The notes: generated by a model from the sequence alone, not told the origin. 22,027 bases of DNA from Candidatus Planktophila limnetica (GCA_029979485.1 JAPOHK010000004.1:1-22027); one strand, 5' to 3'. Positions 8,610 through 17,118 are shown, counted from the stretch's first letter. A program made the numbers and translations.

Positions 8610-9668
8610 ATGTCTAAGTTTTCAGGATTAGGCGCTCGTTTGCACTCGGGTGAGACTTCTATTGATTACATTGGCAAGCGTCGTCGTTGGTATGCATTCT
8701 CAGGCCTTTTAATTATTGCTTCAATCGCGGCCCTTTCACTTCAGGGTTTACACCTTGGTATTGAGTTTAAAGGTGGATCCTCATACACGGTCACAAAAGC
8801 TGGTTCAACGATTGCGCAAGCAGAATCTGCATTAACTTCAGCAGGTTTAACGGGCGAACGAATTATTCAACAAGTCGGAAATGACAAAATTAGAATTCAA
8901 ACAGGTTCACTGACAACACAAGAGTCCAACGCAGTTCAGGATTCCCTTGCTTCCACCTTTGGTGTCAGTGTTGATTCAATTGATACTCAAATTATTGGTC
9001 CTTCATGGGGTAAAGAAATCACTCGTAAAGCTCTCTACGGATTAATTGGATTTTTGATCGTTGTAATTTTGTATTTGGCAATGGCGTTTGAACCGAAAAT
9101 GGCAATTTCAGCAATTGTTGCTGTGGTGCACGATGTGTTTATAACGGTCGGAATCTACGCATTGGTTGGATTTGATGTTACTCCCGCTACCGTTATTGGA
9201 TTCTTAACAATTCTGGGTTATTCGCTCTATGACACTGTTGTTGTCTTCGACAGAGTTCGAGAAAATACTCGATCAATTACTTCAACATCTAAAATGACCT
9301 ATTCGCAAGCCGCAAATTTGGCTGTGAACCAAACTGTAGTTCGCTCAATAAACACATCAATCGTTGCCTTGCTGCCAGTTGGATCAATCCTTTTTGTGGG
9401 TGCTGGATTGCTAGGAGCAGGAACATTAAAGGATTTATCTCTTGCTCTTTTCATAGGTCTTGCAACGGGTGCTTATTCATCTATTTTTATTGCAACTCCA
9501 CTGCTAGCTGCAATGCGTGAGCGCGAACCAGCTATGAAAGCGTTAGCCAAACGTGTAAATGCTCGTGGCGGATCTCCGGTGCTTGCTTCAACAGGAGCAT
9601 CAGTTTCAGATGCTTCGAATGAAAAGCGCGGACCTCGCAATCAACCAAAACGTAAAGGTCGCAAGTAA
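8610..9668 (+). CDS. secF: Protein translocase subunit SecF
   Basis: SecF is the partner of SecD in proton-driven late-stage protein export. The 352 residues show TM1 (about 28-46), GIEFKGGSSY (about 50-59), an extracellular loop and a five-helix C-terminal block. The family signature LGYSLYDTVVVFDRVREN is centred on Asp208, a residue implicated in proton coupling in the family. The tail (about 337-352) is strongly basic (RGPRNQPKRKGRK), which suggests a cytoplasmic, ribosome- or lipid-facing end. A strong AAAGGAGG ribosome binding site (8594-8601) lies inside the end of secD, 8 bases before the ATG. rel follows after 17 bases, with no apt gene between. Confidence 0.98.
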   Translation: MSKFSGLGARLHSGETSIDYIGKRRRWYAFSGLLIIASIAALSLQGLHLGIEFKGGSSYTVTKAGSTIAQAESALTSAGLTGERIIQQVGNDKIRIQTGSLTTQESNAVQDSLASTFGVSVDSIDTQIIGPSWGKEITRKALYGLIGFLIVVILYLAMAFEPKMAISAIVAVVHDVFITVGIYALVGFDVTPATVIGFLTILGYSLYDTVVVFDRVRENTRSITSTSKMTYSQAANLAVNQTVVRSINTSIVALLPVGSILFVGAGLLGAGTLKDLSLALFIGLATGAYSSIFIATPLLAAMREREPAMKALAKRVNARGGSPVLASTGASVSDASNEKRGPRNQPKRKGRK

Positions 9669-9685
9669 CTTTATTTGCGTCCCAG

Positions 9686-11848
9686 ATGGACACACTCTTA
9701 CAACCTTTGATCAGCTCCTTACAGGAGCATGATCCGAAGGCTGATGTTGCAAAAGTTCAAAAAGCCTATGAAGTAGCAAAGTCTGCTCATCATGGTCAAC
9801 TGAGAAAATCTGGTGATGAGTACATAACTCACCCGGTCGCAGTTGCGCATATTCTCTCCGAATTAGGATTAAATGATTCGACGATTATTGCCGCACTATT
9901 GCATGACACGGTTGAAGATACGCCCTATTCACTGGCGCAACTGAAAAGTGATTTCGGGGATGAAATCTCATCACTTGTGGATGGTGTAACAAAGCTTGAT
10001 AAATTAAGTTACGGACCAACGGCTGAAGCAGAAACTGTTCGCAAAATGGTCGTTGCGATGTCTCGAGACATCAGAGTTCTTGTTATTAAATTAGCAGATC
10101 GTCTCCACAATGCTCGGACCTGGAAGTACGTTGATCCGCAGAGCGCCGAACGAAAGGCACGAGAGACTTTAGACATTTATGCGCCGCTAGCTCACCGATT
10201 GGGTATGAATGCAATTAAGTGGGAACTTGAAGATCTCTCTTTTGCAATACTGGAACCAAAGAAGTTTGAAGAAATATCGAGGTTAGTGGCAGAACGCAGT
10301 CCTTCAAGAGACGCACTAACAGCTGAAGTTATTAAAACTGTCGAAGAAGATTTGGCTAAAGATAACGTTGAAGCCACAGTGACAGGTCGAAAAAAACACT
10401 TTTTCAGTGTGTATCAAAAGATGGTTGTACGTGGCAGAGATTTTAACGACATTTATGACCTCGTCGGTATTCGAGTACTCGTAAACGATGTAAAAGATTG
10501 TTATGCCGTTTTAGGCTCTATTCACGCTAGATGGTCGCCGGTTCCAGGACGATTCAAAGATTACATAGCCATGCCGAAATTCAATTTATATCAATCACTT
10601 CATACAACTGTCATTGGACCAGATGGAAAAGCTATTGAGATTCAGATTCGAACCTTTGAAATGCATTCACGGGCAGAATTCGGTATCGCAGCTCACTGGA
10701 AGTACAAGCACGGCACCGATACGAACTCATCTTCGCCTCAGATGTTGTGGTTGCGTCAACTACATGAATGGCAGAAAGAAACTGAGGACCCATCTGAGTT
10801 TCTTGAGGCACTCCGTTTTGATTTGGGCACACCAGAAGTATTCGTCTTTACTCCAAAGGGAAGTGTTGTCGCTTTACCCGGTGGCTCCACACCTGTTGAC
10901 TTTGCTTATTCAGTGCACACCGATGTTGGTAATCGGTGCGCAGGTGCGAAGATTAATGGACGCTTAGTTCCTTTAGACACCCGCCTTAACAATGGTGATG
11001 TTGTTGAAGTTGTAACGAATAAAAGTGATTCTGCAGCACCATCTCGCGATTGGCTAAATTTTGTCAAAAGTCCCCGTGCAAGATCAAAAATCAAAGCATG
11101 GTTTAGCAAAGAGCGTCGTGAAGAGGCGATAGAAGCAGGTCGTGAATCGATTGCACGCCAAATGCGTAAAGCAGGACTGCCATTGCAGAAGATTTTCGCA
11201 GGACACGCGCTCTTAGAACTCGCACATGAACTTAGATACCCAGATATTTCCGCATTGTATTCAGCAGTTGGAGACGGCCATGTTTCAGCTGCCGCAATCA
11301 TCGACAAATTAGTTCTCTTTATGGGTGTCGAAGATTCACATCCAGAACCAACAATGGATTTTGTTCCTGGGGGAGCACCGGTTGCAAAACGTTCTAGTAG
11401 TGCAATTAAAGTTGAAGGAATTGATGATGTACTTGTAAAACTTGCTCGTTGCTGCACACCCGTTCCAGGGGACCCAATCATGGGATTCATTACTCGTGGG
11501 AGCGGAATTTCTGTGCACCGGATCGATTGCGTAAATGCTGATGATTTACGACTTCATCAATCTGATCGTATTGTTGGTGTCAAGTGGTTAGATGGAGCAT
11601 CAAGTTTGTTCTTGGTGAACATACAGGTAGAAGCACTCGATCGCGCGAGGCTATTGGCAGATGTGACACGAACGTTATCTGAGCAACATGTAAACATCCT
11701 CAGCGCGGCAGTTAGTACAACGAAAGATAGGGTGGCTATATCAAGATTTACATTTGAAATGGCAGATGCAACGCATCTAGATGCAGTTTTGACCGCAGTT
11801 CGTTCAATTGAAGGTGTGTACGACGTTTACCGCACTACAAACAATTAA
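9686..11848 (+). CDS. rel: Bifunctional (p)ppGpp synthetase/hydrolase Rel
   Basis: Rel makes and degrades the alarmone (p)ppGpp in response to amino-acid starvation sensed on the ribosome. Order of domains: HD hydrolase domain (His50, then HD-ED as LLHDTVEDT at about 71-79), synthetase domain with YDLVGIRVLV, TGS domain (about 382-442), the cysteine pair in LARCCTPVPGD (Cys589, Cys590) and a C-terminal ACT domain (about 640-715). The synthetase motif is RFKD (Arg289-Asp292), the basic RxKD form found in bifunctional enzymes rather than the ExDD form of hydrolase-dead RelA. The 720 residues lack the N-terminal extension of mycobacterial and Streptomyces Rel. No in-frame start lies between the secF stop and this ATG. 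No ribosome binding site is evident. The stop overlaps that of the convergent DUF349 gene. Confidence 0.98.
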   Translation: MDTLLQPLISSLQEHDPKADVAKVQKAYEVAKSAHHGQLRKSGDEYITHPVAVAHILSELGLNDSTIIAALLHDTVEDTPYSLAQLKSDFGDEISSLVDGVTKLDKLSYGPTAEAETVRKMVVAMSRDIRVLVIKLADRLHNARTWKYVDPQSAERKARETLDIYAPLAHRLGMNAIKWELEDLSFAILEPKKFEEISRLVAERSPSRDALTAEVIKTVEEDLAKDNVEATVTGRKKHFFSVYQKMVVRGRDFNDIYDLVGIRVLVNDVKDCYAVLGSIHARWSPVPGRFKDYIAMPKFNLYQSLHTTVIGPDGKAIEIQIRTFEMHSRAEFGIAAHWKYKHGTDTNSSSPQMLWLRQLHEWQKETEDPSEFLEALRFDLGTPEVFVFTPKGSVVALPGGSTPVDFAYSVHTDVGNRCAGAKINGRLVPLDTRLNNGDVVEVVTNKSDSAAPSRDWLNFVKSPRARSKIKAWFSKERREEAIEAGRESIARQMRKAGLPLQKIFAGHALLELAHELRYPDISALYSAVGDGHVSAAAIIDKLVLFMGVEDSHPEPTMDFVPGGAPVAKRSSSAIKVEGIDDVLVKLARCCTPVPGDPIMGFITRGSGISVHRIDCVNADDLRLHQSDRIVGVKWLDGASSLFLVNIQVEALDRARLLADVTRTLSEQHVNILSAAVSTTKDRVAISRFTFEMADATHLDAVLTAVRSIEGVYDVYRTTNN

Positions 11849-13152
11849 TTAAATTCAGCGAGTGATTTTTGTGCTTCTTCAAGCCATGTACGTCTAGCAG
11901 CTGCAGATTCCAATGCTTCCGCCGCCTTCTTGGCATTGCCAGCGCTGGTGGCCTTTGCTGCAATTTTTTCGTAATTATCTATAGCGCCTTGTAGCTGAAC
12001 AACGACTTCGGCTGCACGAGCCTTGGCCGCTGGATCTGTTTTGCGCCAAATTTCCGCCTCGGCAGATTTGATTGCTTCTTCAACTTTACTTACACGCGCA
12101 TCAAGTGCTGCGCGCTTATCACGATTGGTCATCCCAATTTTTTCCCATGAACGAGCAAGCTCTCGAAACTTATTCTTTGCATCTTTAACATCAGTAAAGG
12201 GAATGAGCGCCTCAATTTGAACGATAAGTTCCTCACGCTTTGCTAAGTTTGCACTCATCGTTACTTCGCGCTTTTCTAGATCCGCACTCTTTGCTTGGAA
12301 GAATTGATCCTGAGCTTTCTTAAATCGTGCCCAAAGTTTTGCGTCATCAGATGGCTTACCGCGTCCTGCGGCCTTCCATTGATCCATGAGAGATTTGAAA
12401 GCTTTAGCAGTAGCCACCCAATCGGTTGAAGTAGCAAGTTTCTCAGCTTCTGCGACCAGATTCTTCTTGGCATTCGTGACAACTGCTGTTGTGGCCTCAA
12501 GATTCGCAAAGTGTGTACGTCGACGCTTATCAAATTTATTTCTAGATGCTGAGAAACGTTTCCACAATTCTGTATCTGTTTTTTTATCTAGACGAGGGGC
12601 AGATTTCCATTCAGTTAGCAACTCTTTAAGTCGATCGCCAGTGGTTTTCCAACTCTCAGACAAAGCAAGAGATTCTGCCTCCGCAACAATCTTTTCTTTT
12701 TCAATCAATACTTGCGCACGCTTTGCTGATTTTTCAGCTTCAGCTGCTGCTTTCTTTGCTTCATACGCACCACGATGACCTTCGATAAGTGGTTCAAGTT
12801 GATCTACTGAACTGGCAAGTGCATCAAGATCGCCCACCGCATTAATTTCTTTTACTTGCTCGCGTAATTTTTTAACTGATGCAAGTGCATCGGAAGGGAC
12901 CATGGCTCCACTTGTAATTCGAGCGGCAAGCAGGGCAATTTCAGAAGCAACGGCTTCAAACTTTCGTACGAAGTAGGCGAGAGCTTCTTCCTCACTTTTG
13001 CCTGGATATGAACCAACAGCTTTGTCGCCGGTTGAAGTTTTAACGAAGACCGTTCCATCAGGAGCTACGTATCCAAATTTGGCTGGATCGCCAATCAATG
13101 CAGATGCTGCAGAAGTTGGAATTGAAATAGAAGTTGGATTGATGTCAGACAT
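11845..13152 (-). CDS. DUF349 repeat protein, function unknown
   Basis: This is the only minus-strand gene in the window. The 435-residue product has a distinct N-terminal part (about 20-60, containing FGYVAPDGTVFV), an Ala/Lys/Glu-rich coiled-coil-like stretch (about 60-160), and three DUF349 units at about 160-225, 235-296 and 312-370. Each unit has a core like LKELLTEWKSAPR, then D-x-x-LW-x-RF and a Lys/Arg-rich helix. No signal peptide or membrane segment is seen, so it is probably cytoplasmic. The rich basic-acidic helices would suit nucleic-acid or ribosome contact, but that is only a guess. AAGGGAA lies 5 bases before the ATG. It converges on rel with overlapping stops and diverges from the MBL gene. 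From memory, a DUF349 gene also lies near rel in Streptomyces. Confidence 0.9.
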   Translation of the reverse strand: MSDINPTSISIPTSAASALIGDPAKFGYVAPDGTVFVKTSTGDKAVGSYPGKSEEEALAYFVRKFEAVASEIALLAARITSGAMVPSDALASVKKLREQVKEINAVGDLDALASSVDQLEPLIEGHRGAYEAKKAAAEAEKSAKRAQVLIEKEKIVAEAESLALSESWKTTGDRLKELLTEWKSAPRLDKKTDTELWKRFSASRNKFDKRRRTHFANLEATTAVVTNAKKNLVAEAEKLATSTDWVATAKAFKSLMDQWKAAGRGKPSDDAKLWARFKKAQDQFFQAKSADLEKREVTMSANLAKREELIVQIEALIPFTDVKDAKNKFRELARSWEKIGMTNRDKRAALDARVSKVEEAIKSAEAEIWRKTDPAAKARAAEVVVQLQGAIDNYEKIAAKATSAGNAKKAAEALESAAARRTWLEEAQKSLAEFN

Positions 13153-13172
13153 GGTCTTCCCTTCAGCGCGTT

Positions 13173-13186
13173 AATCGAATTCGATT
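13173..13186. repeat. 14-bp perfect palindrome in the divergent intergenic region
   Basis: AATCGAATTCGATT is identical to its reverse complement. It lies 21 bases upstream of the DUF349 start codon, within or just below where that gene's promoter should be. A regulator binding site is plausible, but the regulator cannot be named. Confidence 0.5.
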
Positions 13187-13192
13187 TTCGCT

Positions 13193-13240
13193 ATTGGACC
13201 AATTCTTAAATCTCCTAATTTTTGGATTAAAGAGCTTTAA
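13193..13240. repeat. Two further dyads in the divergent intergenic region
   Basis: ATTGGACCAAT (13193-13203, 5-base arms around one base) and TTAAAGAGCTTTAA (13227-13240, 6-base arms around two bases) lie in the AT-rich centre of the gap. Short dyads arise easily in AT-rich DNA, so neither is strong alone. Their clustering with the palindrome at 13173 is the point of note. Confidence 0.35.
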
Positions 13241-13259
13241 ATCGAGTTGGTCAGGCGGC

Positions 13260-13291
13260 TTGATGAAGGTAAAAGGTACCCTGTACCTATG
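13260..13291 (+). promoter_or_regulatory. Candidate promoter/operator for the MBL-hisS genes
   Basis: AGGTACCCTGTACCT at 13274-13288 is a perfect inverted repeat with 6-base arms and a 3-base centre. TTGATG at 13260-13265 could be a -35, with GTACCT or TACCTA about 17-18 bases downstream as the -10. That would place the repeat over the promoter, where a repressor would act. TACCCT at 13277-13282 is another TANNNT match inside the repeat, 6 bases before the ATG at 13289. The right arm alone is a weak -10, so the promoter call is tentative. Confidence 0.35.
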
Positions 13292-13315
13292 AGCGCGGCG
13301 AAATTTCCCGCGTAG
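13289..13315 (+). other. Possible 8-residue leader ORF or hairpin upstream of the MBL gene
   Basis: An ATG directly after the inverted repeat opens an 8-codon frame (MSAAKFPA, stop TAG at 13313-13315). The same bases can fold into a short hairpin with arms CGCGG (13294-13298) and CCGCG (13308-13312) around a 9-base loop containing GAAATTTC. The patch is GC-rich against its AT-rich surroundings. No T-tract follows, so it is not an intrinsic terminator. Whether it is translated cannot be told from the sequence. Confidence 0.2.
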
Positions 13316-13352
13316 CAAGCTCCACATATAGGCGTAGATGAGGGGAATCACC

Positions 13353-14024
13353 GTGTTCATCACCTCCTTCGCCGCCCCAATGTTTGCGACCAATTGCTGG
13401 ATCATCGCTGACAAAGCTGGTGGTGAATGCGTGATTGTCGATCCTGGAATGCCTGATGTTTCCGACACAGTTGCTATGGTTTTAAGCGAGCATAAATTAA
13501 AACCAGTTGCGGCAATCATTACTCATGGCCATTTAGATCATACTTTTTCAATTGTTCCCGTTGCAAATGGTTATGACATCCCTGCCTATATTCACAGCGA
13601 AGATCGAGGCTTACTTTTACATCCAGAACGTGCTCATGGGCCGGAATTCTTAGCGACATTAAGCGCAATGGACTTTTCTGAACCGAGCGATGTAAGAGAA
13701 TTGCGCCATGGAGCAGAAGTTGAAATGTTGGGCATGAAGTTTGCGGCCATTCACGCTCCCGGACACACTCGAGGATCGTTGATGTTTAACGTAAATCAAG
13801 AAGTTCTTATAAGTGGCGATGTGCTCTTTGCTGGAGCTATTGGAAGAACGGATTTGCCATCAGGATCGGCACAATCAATGCAAGAGACTCTGGTTAATAA
13901 AGTTTTAACACTCTCAGATGACCTTCGTGTTTTACCTGGACATGGACCTGAAACCTATATTGGTCATGAGAGAAGAACTAACCCATATCTCATCGATGCT
14001 GCAAAGAAATCAGCCAAACGATGA
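13353..14024 (+). CDS. MBL-fold metal-dependent hydrolase (glyoxalase II-like)
   Basis: This is a single-domain metallo-beta-lactamase-fold hydrolase of the glyoxalase II-like group found next to hisS in actinobacteria. Its substrate is unknown. Metal ligands are visible: T-HGHLDH, the His of APGHTRGS, the Asp of [17 protein letters not shown], and the His of VLPGHGP. I chose GTG at 13353 because AGGGGA (13341-13346) lies 6 bases upstream and the protein then begins [14 protein letters not shown], as relatives do. An in-frame ATG at 13338 would add five residues but has no ribosome binding site. The product is cytoplasmic, with 223 residues from GTG or 228 from ATG. The stop overlaps hisS (ATGA), so the two are co-translated. 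Confidence 0.88.
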   Translation: MFITSFAAPMFATNCWIIADKAGGECVIVDPGMPDVSDTVAMVLSEHKLKPVAAIITHGHLDHTFSIVPVANGYDIPAYIHSEDRGLLLHPERAHGPEFLATLSAMDFSEPSDVRELRHGAEVEMLGMKFAAIHAPGHTRGSLMFNVNQEVLISGDVLFAGAIGRTDLPSGSAQSMQETLVNKVLTLSDDLRVLPGHGPETYIGHERRTNPYLIDAAKKSAKR

Positions 14025-15292
14025 GCAAAAAAAATCAAATTCAAGCTCCTAAGGGAGTAAGTGAATATGTGCCGCCACAATCTAGAAAATTTGAATATGT
14101 TCGCGAAGCACTTCTTAAGCCCGCGCGAAACGCTGGTTATGCATTAATTGAATTGCCAGTTTTTGAAGATACAGAGTTGTTTACACGTGGCGTTGGAGAA
14201 TCGACTGACGTAGTTTCTAAAGAGATGTACACATTTGAAGATCGTGGCGGTCGTTCAATAACACTTCGACCAGAAGGAACAGCTGGCGTCATGCGCGCGG
14301 TTATCGAACATGGCTTGGATCGCGGTCAATTGCCGGCGAAACTTTATTACAGCGGGGCTTTTTTTCGTGCCGAAAGACCACAAGCAGGCAGATATCGTCA
14401 GTTTTATCAGGTAGGAATTGAAGCAATTGGAGTTCAAGATAGTGCTTTAGACGCAGAAGTTATCGCTATCGCGGATGCAGGGTTCAAGGCGATTGGATTG
14501 ACGAAATATAGATTAGAAATCACATCACTTGGTGATGCGCAATCACGTGCCAAGCATCGCGTTGATTTGGTTACATTCATCAATAAATTAGATTTGGACG
14601 AAGCTACAAAAGCCCGAGCCGCTATCAATCCGCTTCGTCTCTTCGATGACAAACGTGATGAAGTGAAAAAACAGATGAGTAAAGCTCCTTTACTGATTGA
14701 TTATCTATCCCCGGAATCTATTAAAGAATTAGATTCTGTTAAGACGCATCTAGAGGCATTAGGTGTTGAATTTACAATAAATCCTCGAATGGTTCGTGGT
14801 TTGGATTATTACACCGGAACTACATTTGAATTTGTACATGAATTACTCGGAGCCCAATCCGGCATTGGAGGCGGTGGACGATATGACGGACTTATGTCAG
14901 AACTTGGTGGACAGGAGCTTTCGGGAATTGGTTTTGGACTTGGAATTGATCGATGCGTATTGGCAGCTGATGCAGAAGGAATTTCCTTCGATCACGAATT
15001 CAAATCAGATTTATTCATCATTCCACTTGGCGAAGAGAGTAAATCTGCAGCGTTAAGTATTGCCCAGCAACTACGCAGTTCAGGTTTGCGCGTAGAAATA
15101 TCTTTTGGGGATAGGGCTCTGAAAGGTTCAATGAAGGCTGCGGATAAGAGTGGCGCAGCTTATGCAATTGTTCTTGGTGATAGCGAAATTGCTAGCGAAG
15201 TGGTGGAACTCAAAGAGATGAGCACGGGCAAGACTTCTTCGGTTACTCTTGCCTCCTTGCAGAAACATCTTCAGAGTGTTTCTTCGAAGTAA
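14021..15292 (+). CDS. hisS: Histidine--tRNA ligase
   Basis: HisRS is a class II synthetase that charges tRNA-His in the cytoplasm. The 423 residues show [13 protein letters not shown] (about 81-93), motif 2 in [17 protein letters not shown] (about 114-130), the histidine-specific [14 protein letters not shown] with Arg259 (about 258-271), GGGRYDGL (about 284-291) and motif 3 [11 protein letters not shown] (about 301-311). The C-terminal anticodon-binding domain runs from about 328. The start overlaps the MBL-gene stop. Codons 3-5 contain a run of eight A (14027-14034), a potential slippage site, although the frame stays open. aspS follows after 26 bases. Confidence 0.98.
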   Translation: MSKKNQIQAPKGVSEYVPPQSRKFEYVREALLKPARNAGYALIELPVFEDTELFTRGVGESTDVVSKEMYTFEDRGGRSITLRPEGTAGVMRAVIEHGLDRGQLPAKLYYSGAFFRAERPQAGRYRQFYQVGIEAIGVQDSALDAEVIAIADAGFKAIGLTKYRLEITSLGDAQSRAKHRVDLVTFINKLDLDEATKARAAINPLRLFDDKRDEVKKQMSKAPLLIDYLSPESIKELDSVKTHLEALGVEFTINPRMVRGLDYYTGTTFEFVHELLGAQSGIGGGGRYDGLMSELGGQELSGIGFGLGIDRCVLAADAEGISFDHEFKSDLFIIPLGEESKSAALSIAQQLRSSGLRVEISFGDRALKGSMKAADKSGAAYAIVLGDSEIASEVVELKEMSTGKTSSVTLASLQKHLQSVSSK

Positions 15293-15293
15293 T

Positions 15294-15318
15294 TAACATT
15301 AGAAAAAGAGGCTGGTAA
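15294..15318 (+). promoter_or_regulatory. Ribosome binding site of aspS and possible -10 box
   Basis: AAGAGG at 15306-15311 precedes the aspS ATG by 7 bases and is a good ribosome binding site. TAACAT at 15294-15299 fits TANNNT but would put the transcript start on the ribosome binding site, and no -35 is visible, so read-through from hisS is more likely. Confidence 0.4.
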
Positions 15319-17064
15319 ATGTTGCGCACTCACGGAGCTGGAACGCTTCGCACTTCCCATGTTGGACAGAGCGTAACTCTTGCCGGTTGGGTAGCACGGC
15401 GTCGCGATCACGGCGGTGTTGCATTTATAGATTTTCGTGATTCAACTGGGTGGGTACAAGTAGTTATTCGTGATGAGAAAATAGCTGGAGCACTCCGCGC
15501 CGAGTGGTGTTTAAAAATTACAGGCGAAGTTGTTGCCAGACCTTCGGGCAATGAAAATTCCGCCGTCCCAACTGGTGCTATTGAAGTAATGGGCGATGAA
15601 GTTGTTGTTTTGAGCGAAGCATCAGCACTGCCATTTCCAGTAGACAGTGGCGATGATGTAGAAATTTCCGAGGAAGTACGATTGAAGTATCGCTATCTTG
15701 ATCTTCGCCGTGAAGCGCCGGCTGCAAATTTGCGTTTGCGTTCGAAAGTTACATCAACTATTCGCCGCGTTATGGAAGATGAAGCTTTTCTTGAAATCGA
15801 AACGCCGTATTTAACTCGTTCAACACCAGAAGGCGCTCGAGATTTCTTAGTTCCAGTTCGCTTGCAGCCGGGTAGTTGGTATGCATTGCCGCAGTCACCA
15901 CAATTGTTTAAGCAATTACTCATGGTTGCAGGAATGGAAAAGTACTATCAGATTGCACGTTGTTTCAGAGATGAAGATTTCCGAGCGGATCGCCAGCCAG
16001 AATTTACCCAATTAGATATTGAAATGTCATTTATTGATCAAGAAGATATTTTGGCTGTCGCTGAAAAAATCTTGGTCAAAGTGTGGAAAGAAGTTCTTGA
16101 CTATCAGATTACATTACCAATTCCACGGATGACCTATCTTGACTCGATGGCACGTTTTGGTTCAGATAAACCTGATCTGCGTTTTGGATTAGAACTCATA
16201 GATTGCACCGAGTTTTTCAAAGAAACAACTTTTAGGGTCTTTCAAGCCCCATACGTTGGTGCTGCTGTTATGCCAGGTGGTGCGGATTCTCCGCGACGAG
16301 AATTAGATGCGTGGCAAGACTGGGCAAAAGCTCGCGGAGCTAAAGGTCTTGCTTATATTTTGGTCTCAACAGATGGCACATTAGGTGGACCAGTTGCCAA
16401 GAACTTAACTGAAAACGAAGCTACAAATATCGCAACTCATGTTGGAGCCAAACCTGGAGACGCAATTTTCTTTGCCGCAGGCGAACGCACAGCTTCCTTA
16501 AATTTACTCGGCGCGGTACGTCTTGAAATCGGGAAACGGTGCAATCTCATAGATAACAGCCGGTGGGAATTTGTCTGGATTGTAGATGCGCCGATGTTTG
16601 AACCAACAGATAATGGCGGATGGACTGCCGTGCATCATCCATTCACTGGACCAAAGCCAGAGTTCGCTAATACTTTTGCAAAAGATCCTGCTAATGCGTT
16701 GGCTTATGCCTATGACATTGTTCTCAATGGAACAGAGCTGGGTGGCGGCTCGATTCGTATCCACGATCGCGCTATGCAAAAAGATGTTTTCACAGTAATT
16801 GGTTTAAGTGATGAAGAAGCTGCGAGCAAGTTTGGATTCTTACTTGAAGCTTTTAACTATGGACCTCCTCCGCATGGTGGAATTGCACTGGGATTAGATC
16901 GTTTGTGTGCATTACTTTCACATTCAGATTCAATTCGCGAAGTTATTGCTTTCCCTAAAACTGCTAGTGGTGGAGATCCTTTAACAGGTGCGCCAACTCC
17001 AATTACTCCTGCCCAACGTAAAGAGAGCGGAATAGATGGGGCTCCAAAAGAGGGAGCCAAGTAA
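15319..17064 (+). CDS. aspS: Aspartate--tRNA ligase, probably non-discriminating (Asp/Asn)
   Basis: This is a bacterial-type class II AspRS of 581 residues: N-terminal OB anticodon domain (about 1-105), catalytic core with motif 2 [18 protein letters not shown] (about 216-233), an inserted GAD domain, and motif 3 GIALGLDRL (about 521-529). The anticodon domain reads [15 protein letters not shown], with His31. E. coli AspRS, which charges only tRNA-Asp, has Leu at this place, and His31 is a known determinant of dual tRNA-Asp/tRNA-Asn charging in Pseudomonas. If dual, the misacylated Asp-tRNA-Asn would be amidated by GatCAB, which is not in this window. The family call is firm; the specificity is inference. 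Confidence 0.97.
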   Translation: MLRTHGAGTLRTSHVGQSVTLAGWVARRRDHGGVAFIDFRDSTGWVQVVIRDEKIAGALRAEWCLKITGEVVARPSGNENSAVPTGAIEVMGDEVVVLSEASALPFPVDSGDDVEISEEVRLKYRYLDLRREAPAANLRLRSKVTSTIRRVMEDEAFLEIETPYLTRSTPEGARDFLVPVRLQPGSWYALPQSPQLFKQLLMVAGMEKYYQIARCFRDEDFRADRQPEFTQLDIEMSFIDQEDILAVAEKILVKVWKEVLDYQITLPIPRMTYLDSMARFGSDKPDLRFGLELIDCTEFFKETTFRVFQAPYVGAAVMPGGADSPRRELDAWQDWAKARGAKGLAYILVSTDGTLGGPVAKNLTENEATNIATHVGAKPGDAIFFAAGERTASLNLLGAVRLEIGKRCNLIDNSRWEFVWIVDAPMFEPTDNGGWTAVHHPFTGPKPEFANTFAKDPANALAYAYDIVLNGTELGGGSIRIHDRAMQKDVFTVIGLSDEEAASKFGFLLEAFNYGPPPHGGIALGLDRLCALLSHSDSIREVIAFPKTASGGDPLTGAPTPITPAQRKESGIDGAPKEGAK

Positions 17065-17074
17065 GGCAATCGGG

Positions 17075-17118
17075 TAGGCTGGACTTGTAAGAATTTCTAG
17101 CCGCGCGATAAAAGGAGG
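17075..17118 (+). promoter_or_regulatory. Possible promoter and strong ribosome binding site of the DUF948 gene
   Basis: TAGGCT at 17075-17080 matches TANNNT and is the same hexamer as before ruvC. AAAGGAGG at 17111-17118, 5 bases before the ATG, is the strongest ribosome binding site in a gap here. No -35 is evident. The 59-base gap is the longest in the second half of the window. Confidence 0.4.

Noticed and set aside
10906..11490. 194-codon open frame on the minus strand inside rel
   Set aside because: It lies wholly antisense to the conserved TGS-to-CC region of Rel, is Ser/Arg/Thr-rich with no recognisable domain, and has no promoter or ribosome binding site logic. It is a shadow of rel codon use.
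12386..12778. 130-codon plus-strand frame within the DUF349 gene
   Set aside because: Ser/Ala/Phe-rich composition typical of the reverse strand of a Lys/Glu/Ala-rich helical protein; the DUF349 repeats are on the minus strand.
13289..13315. GC-rich hairpin as a terminator or his attenuator
   Set aside because: No T-tract follows and the small frame has no histidine codons.
14027..14034. Run of eight A near the hisS start as a programmed frameshift
   Set aside because: The zero frame is open and encodes full-length HisRS, so no shift is needed; probably just Lys codons in AT-leaning DNA.
15293..15318. T-box or other riboswitch before the tRNA synthetase genes
   Set aside because: The gaps before hisS, aspS and alaS are 0-26 bases (or 9), too short for such leaders.
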